This document shows positions 58,225 through 64,000 of a stretch of DNA of 64,000 bases, piece after piece. The translations under genes and the position numbers were made by a program. Location of the stretch: NCBI RefSeq assembly GCF_030864005.1, contig NZ_CP132976.1:1240001-1304000 (forward strand), in the 5' to 3' direction. The stretch comes from Achromobacter seleniivolatilans (GTDB lineage: Bacteria > Pseudomonadota > Gammaproteobacteria > Burkholderiales > Burkholderiaceae_B). Numbering within the stretch: the stretch's first letter is position 1; the number at the start of each line of letters is the position of its first letter. Under the pieces are notes generated by a model. That model was not told the DNA's origin. It did not search any database and saw only the letters and a program-made list of their open reading frames with translations.

Positions 58225-58872
58225 TTAGTTCAACAGTGGCCGCAGCGTCGGCCACACGTTGTCCAGCAATTGCGGTTGGGCGTCCTCGTTCGGATGGATG
58301 CCATCAGCCTGGAACAAGGCCCGGTTCGTTGCAATTCCTTCCATCAAGAAGGGCACGAGCCGGGCTTTTTCGTCTTTGGCGACTGTAGGAAACAACTGGG
58401 CGAAGCGCTGCGTGTAGTCCCGGCCATAGTTGGGCGGAATCTGCATGCCCACGATCAGGACCTGGGCATCGGCCTTCTGGGCGGTCTGGGTCATGGCGCG
58501 CAGGTTTTGCTCGGTCATGGATAGCGACAGGCCACGCAAAGCGTCGTTGGAGCCCAGTTCCAGCACCACCACGGCCGGCGTGTGCTGGCGCAGCAAGGCT
58601 GGCAGGCGCGCCACACCGCCGCTGGTGGTGTCGCCGCTGATGCTGGCATTCACGACCTGGTACTTAGGGTATTGTTCGGAGACTCTGGCGGACAGCAGGG
58701 GCACCCAGCCCGTGCCGCGCTTGATGCCGTATTCGGCGGACAGGCTGTCGCCCACCACCAGCACGGTGCGTGGCGCGGAACCCTCGGCCGCCGCAGCGGT
58801 CTGAGCGTGGGCGGGCGCCACGATGGCAGCCGCGAGGGCGGACGTTAGAAGCAGACGGGGAAATAGGCGCAT
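58225..58872 (-). CDS. tesA: Multifunctional acyl-CoA thioesterase I / lysophospholipase L1 (SGNH esterase)
   Basis: This 215-residue periplasmic hydrolase has a signal peptide (LFPRLLLTSALAAAIVAPAHA). The SGNH blocks are VLVVGDSLSAEYG (S43), the oxyanion Gly in NASISGDTTSGGVAR, LELGSNDALRGL (Asn), and ADGIHPNEDAQP (Asp/His). It starts at MRLFPR (58872), where its ATG and that of the divergent ybbA gene share the palindrome CATG. The stop lies 10 bp from the convergent ppiD stop. TesA/YbbA divergence is also seen in E. coli. Confidence 0.93.
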   Translation of the reverse strand: MRLFPRLLLTSALAAAIVAPAHAQTAAAAEGSAPRTVLVVGDSLSAEYGIKRGTGWVPLLSARVSEQYPKYQVVNASISGDTTSGGVARLPALLRQHTPAVVVLELGSNDALRGLSLSMTEQNLRAMTQTAQKADAQVLIVGMQIPPNYGRDYTQRFAQLFPTVAKDEKARLVPFLMEGIATNRALFQADGIHPNEDAQPQLLDNVWPTLRPLLN

Positions 58873-59548
58873 GGATAGCAAGAATTCGATCGAGGTGAAA
58901 GGGCTGGGCAAGCGGGTAGCCGATGCCGGCGGGACGCTGTCTATCCTGGAAGGTATTGATTTTACGGTTCAGTCGGGCAGCGCCGTGGCGATCACGGGCA
59001 GCTCGGGCTCGGGCAAGTCCACTTTATTGGGACTGCTGGCAGGGCTGGATGTTCCCAGCATGGGCAGCGTACACCTGGCCGGGCAGGATTTGTTCGCGCT
59101 GGACGAAGACGGCCGCGCGCGCTTGCGCGCCAATCATGTCGGTTTCGTTTTCCAGTCATTCCAGCTGCTGCCCAACCTGACGGCGCTGGAAAACGTGATG
59201 CTGCCGCTGGAACTGGCCGGCCAGCCTGCGCGGGAGGCCGCGCAGGCCATGCTGGAACGCGTCGGGTTGGGCGCGCGACTGCATCATTACCCCCGGACCC
59301 TGTCTGGGGGCGAACAGCAGCGCGTATCGCTGGCGCGCGCGTTTGTGGTCCAGCCTGATTTGCTGTTTGCCGATGAGCCCACCGGCAGCCTGGATGCCGC
59401 CACGGGGGTGACGGTCATCGATCTGATGTTCGATCTGCACCGCGAGCACGGCACGACGCTGGTACTGGTTACCCATGATCCGCAGCTTGCTGCCCGCTGC
59501 GGCCGCCAACTGGTGCTGGCTGCGGGCCGGATGGTGCCGGACGCGTAG
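58871..59548 (+). CDS. ybbA: YbbA-like ABC transporter ATP-binding protein (LolD/MacB type)
   Basis: This 225-residue ATPase has Walker A GSSGSGKST (43-51), Q-loop FVFQSFQLLPNLTALENV, signature LSGGEQQRVSLARAF, Walker B LLFADEPTGSLD and H-loop LVTHD, all of the LolD/MacB branch. In E. coli YbbA works with the YbbP permease encoded next to it. Here the next gene is on the other strand and unrelated, so no permease partner is visible. Its start codon overlaps that of tesA in CATG. The TAG stop lies in the loop of a GC-rich hairpin. Confidence 0.88.
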   Translation: MDSKNSIEVKGLGKRVADAGGTLSILEGIDFTVQSGSAVAITGSSGSGKSTLLGLLAGLDVPSMGSVHLAGQDLFALDEDGRARLRANHVGFVFQSFQLLPNLTALENVMLPLELAGQPAREAAQAMLERVGLGARLHHYPRTLSGGEQQRVSLARAFVVQPDLLFADEPTGSLDAATGVTVIDLMFDLHREHGTTLVLVTHDPQLAARCGRQLVLAAGRMVPDA

Positions 59549-59557
59549 CGCGTCCGG
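59537..59557. terminator. Hairpin with the ybbA stop codon in its loop
   Basis: CCGGACGCG (59537-59545), loop TAG (59546-59548, the ybbA stop), CGCGTCCGG (59549-59557): a perfect 9-bp stem. A second small hairpin GACTCT-ATAC-AGAGTC follows at 59566-59581. Neither has a T run; together they may end transcription between convergent genes or protect the 3' end. Confidence 0.5.
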
Positions 59558-59587
59558 CTCTCGCTGACTCTATACAGAGTCTGGCGC

Positions 59588-60571
59588 TTACTTTGCCTTT
59601 GCCACTGCCTGGTTCCAGGCTGCGACCACCGTTTCATAGTCGGTGGCGGCGGCTTCCTGGCTGACCGGGAAGATCTTGATGCTGGCCAGGTCGGGCAGCG
59701 TGGTCAAAGAGGCCACTGCCACGTCGGTGCGGGTCGGACGGCGGAAGTTCTTCACCAATTGCGCTTCTTGCGACGCCTTGCTCAAGAGACCGTCATACAG
59801 CGTCTTGGCTGCTTCCAGGTTCTTGGCGCCCTTGATGATGAACATGCCTTCGGGCGCCAGATAGCTGCCTTCGGACGGGTAGACGAGCTTGATCTCTTTT
59901 TGGCCGCCCGCCACATATTCCTGAGCCGCATATTCCAGCGTCATGCCCACGGCGTATTCGCCAGCCGCCACGCCCTTGTAGGTCGTGCCCGACGATGCCG
60001 TGATGACGGCGTTTGCGGCGATCTTGTCCAGGCCAGCCTGGCCAAACTGCTTGTACAGGCCGTAGACCAGCATGTAGGCCGTACCGCTCTTGGACGGATC
60101 GGTGATGGCGAATTTGTTCTTCCATTGCGGCTGCATCAGGTCAGACCAGGTGGCCGGCGCGGGCAGACCCTTCAACTGGCGCTCGTTGACCATCATCACC
60201 ATAACGTGCACGTTCGTGCCTACCCACAAATCGTCCGGACCGCGGAATTCAGCAGGAATCTTGTCCAGATCGGCCGGGCGGTAGGCTTGCAGGTGCTTGC
60301 GGTAAGCGCCCAGCGTGCCGAAACCGCCGCTCCAGAACAGGTCGCCACGCGGGTTCTGCGCTTCGGCTTCAATGCGCTTCATCATCGTGCCGGTACCGCC
60401 GGTGACGGGTTGCACGTTCAGCTTGGGCGCCGTCTTCTTCACGGCTTCAAGCGCGGTTTCGATGGTTTCAGTGTTGTTGGACGAATAGAGCACGACGTTC
60501 TGCGCGTGCGCGGCGCCCGTTGCCAGGGCGGCAGCCAGGACGCTGTACTGAAGTAGGTGCTTGAGTTGCAT
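59588..60571 (-). CDS. Periplasmic binding protein of a FbpA/PhnS-like ABC importer
   Basis: This 327-residue protein has a signal peptide (LKHLLQYSVLAAALATGAAHA, cleavage before QNVVLYSSNN). The body is an SBP family 1/6-like fold: VLYSSNNTETIETALEAVKKTAPKLNVQPVTGGTGTMMKRIEAEAQNPRGDLFWSGGFGTL and WKNKFAITDPSKSGTAYMLVYGLYKQFG. It resembles FbpA-type iron and 2-aminoethylphosphonate binders. The adjacent Tyr pair used by FbpA for ferric iron is not evident, so iron is not assured. It ends the three-gene operon in map order but should be the last transcribed. Confidence 0.82.
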   Translation of the reverse strand: MQLKHLLQYSVLAAALATGAAHAQNVVLYSSNNTETIETALEAVKKTAPKLNVQPVTGGTGTMMKRIEAEAQNPRGDLFWSGGFGTLGAYRKHLQAYRPADLDKIPAEFRGPDDLWVGTNVHVMVMMVNERQLKGLPAPATWSDLMQPQWKNKFAITDPSKSGTAYMLVYGLYKQFGQAGLDKIAANAVITASSGTTYKGVAAGEYAVGMTLEYAAQEYVAGGQKEIKLVYPSEGSYLAPEGMFIIKGAKNLEAAKTLYDGLLSKASQEAQLVKNFRRPTRTDVAVASLTTLPDLASIKIFPVSQEAAATDYETVVAAWNQAVAKAK

Positions 60572-60593
60572 GGAGAGCCTTTGGAACGAGGGG

Positions 60594-62240
60594 TTATTTG
60601 CCGGAAAACAGTTTGATGCGGAAGGCCTTGACCGACACGATGATGGGCAACACGATCACCGTGACCAGCGCCGCGCCGTAGGCGGACGCCATACCGAGCC
60701 TGCCACCGTCCACCTGGCGGAAGATGGCGATGGGCATGGTTTCCAGGCCGCCGCTATAGGCCACGATAGAGGCGGACAGTTCGGAAATTGTCGTCAGCCA
60801 CATCAGGATGGCTGCCGAAATGATCGACGCCTTCATGGCAGGCAGGATCACTTTGAAAAAGGTCATCAGCGGCGATACGCCCAGGCTGATCGAGGCTTCT
60901 TCAATGGAGTCCGGGATGTTGAAAAGTACCGACGACGCGTTGCGCACGGCGAAGGGCAGGCGCCGTACCGTGTAGCACAGCACCATGATTCCGGACGTGC
61001 CCGCCAGCACCAGCCAGCCGGTGTTGAAGGTCTGCACCAGCGCAATGCCCAGCACCGTGCCGGAAATGGTCAGCGGCAGTACCACGATGTAGTCCAGCAC
61101 CTGGGTGAACGCGCTGCGCTTCTTGATCGTCAGATAACTCACCAGCACCGCGAACGCCACACCCAGCACGGTCGCCAGCGACGCGAACTTCAGTGAATTC
61201 AGGATGGGCTCGGGCGCGCCGTGCAGCGCGCGCTGCATGCTGGCCAACGACCATTGGCCCCATTGCATGACGGGCCCGCTGGTCTTGGTGAAGGCCGCGA
61301 TGAACACGATAATCAGCGGCAGCATGGACACCAGAATCACCAGGCCGACGCCGCTGGTGTACAGCACGGCAGTCCAGGACCGCACGCGCACGGCGGCCGG
61401 CGCGCGGCCTTGGGTCATCGTGTAAACCTTGCGTTCGACCACGCGCTTCTGAAAGAACAGCACGATGGCGACGATGGCAATCGACACTACCGACATGGCG
61501 CTTTGCAAGGTGGGGCTGCCGCCCATTTCGCTGACAAAGGTGTTGTAAGTCATGACGGACAACAGCGGCACGCGGCTGCCCAGCAGCATTGCCAGCGCAA
61601 AGTTGCCGACGACCAGCGTGAACACCACGAGCGCGTTGACCAGTACGGCAGGCAGCAGTACAGGCACCAGCACACGCAGCTTGGTCATGAGGGGCGGGGT
61701 GCCCAGGCTCAGACCGGCTTCTTCCAGTTGGCCGTCAAAGCCGCGCAGCGCCGCCAGCACGCCCAGATAAATGTAGGTGTAGTAGACGAGCGTCATGGAA
61801 AACACCATGCCCGTCCAGCCGTAAAAGGACGGCAGTGAAATGCCCGCGTCACCCAACAGATTCGTCAGAAGGCCGTTGTTGCCCAGTATCAAAAGCCAGG
61901 ACTGCCCAACGATGATCTCGGGGATCACGATCGTCAGCACCGGCAGGATGGCCACCAGGTTCTTCAACGGAAAATCATAGCGCGCCACCATGTAGGCGAA
62001 CGGCACGCCCACCAGCACGGTGCAGGTGGTAACGGCCAGACCCAGAATCAACGTATTGCCGAAGGCCTCCAGATACTGCGAGTCGGCCAGCAAGGCCTTG
62101 AAGCCTTCCATGGAAAAGCCGCCATCCTGGCCTGTAATGCTGTTGCTGAACAGCACCCCCAGCGGATACAGCACAAAGAACAACAGCAGGACCAGACTGA
62201 TCGCGGTCAGGATGCCCCAGGGCCACCATTTGATTTTCAT
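60594..62240 (-). CDS. Fused two-domain ABC permease (FbpB/PhnU-like)
   Basis: This 548-residue inner-membrane protein has twelve expected helices in two MetI-type halves. Each half has an EAA loop: EEAGLSLGTPPLMTKLRVLVPVLLPAV in the first and EEASISLGVSPLMTFFKVILPAMKAS in the second. Such internal duplications are usual for ferric-iron (FbpB/AfuB) and PhnU2-type permeases. It lies 13 bp after the ATPase gene and 22 bp before the binding-protein gene. Confidence 0.9.
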   Translation of the reverse strand: MKIKWWPWGILTAISLVLLLFFVLYPLGVLFSNSITGQDGGFSMEGFKALLADSQYLEAFGNTLILGLAVTTCTVLVGVPFAYMVARYDFPLKNLVAILPVLTIVIPEIIVGQSWLLILGNNGLLTNLLGDAGISLPSFYGWTGMVFSMTLVYYTYIYLGVLAALRGFDGQLEEAGLSLGTPPLMTKLRVLVPVLLPAVLVNALVVFTLVVGNFALAMLLGSRVPLLSVMTYNTFVSEMGGSPTLQSAMSVVSIAIVAIVLFFQKRVVERKVYTMTQGRAPAAVRVRSWTAVLYTSGVGLVILVSMLPLIIVFIAAFTKTSGPVMQWGQWSLASMQRALHGAPEPILNSLKFASLATVLGVAFAVLVSYLTIKKRSAFTQVLDYIVVLPLTISGTVLGIALVQTFNTGWLVLAGTSGIMVLCYTVRRLPFAVRNASSVLFNIPDSIEEASISLGVSPLMTFFKVILPAMKASIISAAILMWLTTISELSASIVAYSGGLETMPIAIFRQVDGGRLGMASAYGAALVTVIVLPIIVSVKAFRIKLFSGK

Positions 62241-62253
62241 GGCGTGCGTGTCC

Positions 62254-63330
62254 TCAGGCGTTGACGACGCGGCTGTCGGCGGGAATCAGTACCTGCACGG
62301 CTTCGCCCGGCTGGAACTGCGCGACCATATTGCCCGCATGCAGCTCAACACGGATCTCGGAGCCGTTATCCAAGGCAATGCGATAGGCCGTCTTAAAACC
62401 CAGATATTGACGGCGCAGCACTTTGCCCGGCAGCGTGTTCGGCACGTAGGGCGTCGGCGCCATCAGCGCCAGCTCCTCGGGGCGCGCGATGAGCACACCG
62501 CTGGCATCCAGTTTTGCGCTGCCTTGCATGCCGTCAAATCCCAGGCCGCACAGCTCATAGCGGACGTGGCCGTCTGGCGCGCCGGCAATTCCTGTTTGCG
62601 CGGGCACGGGGATCACGTTGGCGGACCCGATGAAGTCCGCCACATACGCGTTGACCGGCGTGCCATAGAGTTCTTCCGGCGTGCCCAGCTGGGCAATATT
62701 GCCGTGGTCCATGATGGCGATGCGGTCCGACATCGCCAGCGCCTCTTCTTGATCATGGGTGACGAAGACGGTAGTGATGCCGGCTTCGCGCACCAGATCC
62801 AGGATGACGTCGCGCATTTGCAGGCGCATCTTGGCGTCCAGGTTGGACAGGGGTTCATCCATCAGCAGCACCCGCGGGCGGATCACCAGCGCACGCGCCA
62901 AGGCCACGCGCTGGCGCTGCCCGCCGCTCATCTGCGCGGGGTAGCGGTCGGCCAGGGGCAGCAGCCCCACTTTGTCTAACGCTTCGTTTGCGCGCCGGGT
63001 GATTTCGGCGCGGGCCACGCCGCGCGCCCGCAATCCGTAGGCGACATTGTCAAAGGCCGTTTTGTCAGGGAACAGCGCGTAGTCCTGGAACACCATGCCG
63101 ATATCGCGGCGGTGCGCAGATACATGGGTGACGTCGTCCTGATCGAACAGCAGCCGGCCGCCGTCAGGCGCGTAAAAGCCTGCAATGCAGCGCAGCAAGG
63201 TGGTTTTGCCACAGCCGCTAGGGCCCAAGAGCGTGTAAAACGCGCCGTCGGGGATGTGCAGCGACAGGTTGCGCAGCACCTGCTGTCCGCCGAAGGTTTT
63301 GACGATGCCGTCTACCGTAATCGATGCCAT
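62254..63330 (-). CDS. PotA/FbpC-type ABC ATPase with TOBE domain
   Basis: This 358-residue ATPase has Walker A GPSGCGKTT, Q-loop VFQDYALFPDKTAFDNV, signature MSGGQRQRVALARAL, Walker B LLMDEPLSNLD and H-loop VTHDQEEALAMSDRI, plus a C-terminal TOBE-like region (from about 240: ANVIPVPAQ, RPEELALMAP, KVLRRQYLGFKTAYRIAL). The ATG at 63330 gives the usual ITVDGIVKTFGG start; upstream in-frame codons are not family-like. It heads the operon and is divergent from a GcvA-like LysR gene. Confidence 0.9.
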   Translation of the reverse strand: MASITVDGIVKTFGGQQVLRNLSLHIPDGAFYTLLGPSGCGKTTLLRCIAGFYAPDGGRLLFDQDDVTHVSAHRRDIGMVFQDYALFPDKTAFDNVAYGLRARGVARAEITRRANEALDKVGLLPLADRYPAQMSGGQRQRVALARALVIRPRVLLMDEPLSNLDAKMRLQMRDVILDLVREAGITTVFVTHDQEEALAMSDRIAIMDHGNIAQLGTPEELYGTPVNAYVADFIGSANVIPVPAQTGIAGAPDGHVRYELCGLGFDGMQGSAKLDASGVLIARPEELALMAPTPYVPNTLPGKVLRRQYLGFKTAYRIALDNGSEIRVELHAGNMVAQFQPGEAVQVLIPADSRVVNA

Positions 63331-63573
63331 ATGAATTCCTGCTTGGGATTGTGCGCATCTTAGGAACGGCACCTATTTCCGACCAGCAGTGTTTTTTAAG
63401 GCATGGCGTTAGATTTTCTAAGAGGTCGGCGCGGCCGCTATCCCCTAGAATGCGGCTGGATAGGGTAGCGGCCGGATCAGGCGGCGCCGACAATAAATAG
63501 ATAACAAGGGTAAACGTGGGAAAGAGCAGCACCGTCTTGCGCCTGGATGGCGCCCGGATGGGCGTCCGCTGAG
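63331..63573. promoter_or_regulatory. Divergent region between the ABC operon and the GcvA-like regulator
   Basis: This 243-bp region contains a TTAGA-TTT-TCTAA dyad at 63409-63421 within a T-rich stretch. It also contains GC-rich partly self-complementary sequence at 63432-63475 (GCGGCCGCTATCCC ... GGGTAGCGGCC). Both promoters must lie here. A LysR operator at the dyad is a guess. Confidence 0.4.
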
Positions 63574-64000
63574 ATGGCGGGGCAGACCCTGCCGCCGCTG
63601 AAAGCGTTGCGGGTGTTTGAGGCCGCCGCGCGTCTGCGCAGCTTCACGGCGGCGGCTGACGAACTCAGCATCACGCACAGCGCGGTCAGCCAGCAGATCC
63701 GCATTCTTGAAGAGTATGTGGGGCAGCCGCTATTCGCCCGCGAGGCGCGCGGCGTTGCGCTGCTGCCTTGCGCCCAGGCTTATTTTCCCGAAGTGCAGGC
63801 CAGCCTGGAGCGGATAGCAGCAGCCACCGCCAAACTGAAATCACCGGCCTATGGCGGGGTGCTGCGCGTGTGTGCCACGCCATCGCTGACCATGAAGTGG
63901 CTGATTCCGCGGCTATCCACGTTTCAAGCCCAGCATCCCGGCATTGATGTGCAACTGAGCACGCAGGCGCGTCCCTTCCTGGACCGGGGCGGAGACCCCG
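63574..64000 (+). CDS. LysR-family regulator, GcvA-like, 3'-truncated by the window end
   Basis: The frame from ATG 63574 is open to the last base (142 codons). It reads LPPLKALRVFEAAARLRSFTAAADELSITHSAVSQQIRILEEYVGQPLFAREARGVALLP, the helix-turn-helix form typical of GcvA-type LysR proteins. The start of the effector domain follows (GGVLRVCATPSLTMKWLIPRLSTFQAQHPGIDVQLST). Divergent placement suggests control of the neighbouring ABC importer. It is incomplete, so the ligand class cannot be judged. Confidence 0.88.
   Translation, partial: MAGQTLPPLKALRVFEAAARLRSFTAAADELSITHSAVSQQIRILEEYVGQPLFAREARGVALLPCAQAYFPEVQASLERIAAATAKLKSPAYGGVLRVCATPSLTMKWLIPRLSTFQAQHPGIDVQLSTQARPFLDRGGDP

Noticed and set aside
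59588..60571. Firm assignment as the ferric-iron binding protein FbpA
   Set aside because: The tyrosine pair that binds iron is not evident and no Fur-like site was seen, so the substrate is left open.

Overview
The window is 64 kb of GC-rich, densely coding bacterial chromosome. Gene content and order point to a betaproteobacterium of the Alcaligenaceae, most like Achromobacter or Bordetella. The main clues are a Bug/TctC-type solute-binding protein, surE-pcm-nlpD followed by a PolB-like exonuclease with no rpoS, a fused MrpA-MrpB antiporter subunit, YbiT, PlsY, and a TorF-type porin. This placement is inference from family recognition; no database was searched. I found no rRNA, tRNA, CRISPR array, insertion sequence or prophage.

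Layout. 1-2.5 kb: the end of an NTF2-like gene, then a minus-strand run (Mrr-fold membrane protein, S4 protein, DUF502 protein, Lrp regulator). 2.6-3.9 kb: dadA, divergent from the Lrp gene. 4.1-7.8 kb: a YhaO/YhaN-type nuclease-ATPase pair, followed by a 22-bp tandem repeat. 8.4-11.7 kb: an EamA transporter, a hexapeptide-repeat solenoid protein and a Bug binding protein. 12.2-18.2 kb: a complete Mrp cation/proton antiporter operon. 19.0-23.4 kb: HAD hydrolase, tadA, an LD-carboxypeptidase with a histone-like tail, and ybiT. 23.5-28.3 kb: an MFS carrier and a NitT/TauT-type ABC operon with a second binding protein. 28.3-33.3 kb: YigZ, thioredoxin, a luciferase-like oxidoreductase, a purine permease and tsaD. 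33.4-37.4 kb: plsY, surE, pcm, nlpD and the exonuclease. 37.6-45.3 kb: an accessory-looking block (Spy-like protein, TorF porin with a sigma-54 promoter, two LysR/MFS pairs, orphan immunity genes). 45.4-50.1 kb: rlmD and the copper genes cueR, copA and copZ. 50.2-58.2 kb: Prx-Grx fusion, a lipoamide-dehydrogenase-like enzyme, rlmJ, ugpQ, an M20 peptidase and ppiD. 58.2-64 kb: tesA/ybbA sharing a CATG start, a PotA/FbpC-type ABC operon and the start of a GcvA-like regulator.

How the genes work together. The clearest functional units are copper homeostasis (CopA exports Cu(I), CopZ carries it, CueR senses it through two 19-bp-spacer promoters), the Mrp antiporter (seven subunit functions in six genes joined by short overlaps), D-amino-acid catabolism (DadA with an Lrp-type regulator), and an envelope group (NlpD, PpiD, PlsY, LdcA).

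The signals most worth following are the sigma-54/NtrC-type promoter of the TorF gene, the 28-unit hexapeptide solenoid, the tailed LD-carboxypeptidase, the orphan Imm51 pair, and the terminator-containing leader of ppiD. I did not find a multi-gene system that I could defend as wholly new.
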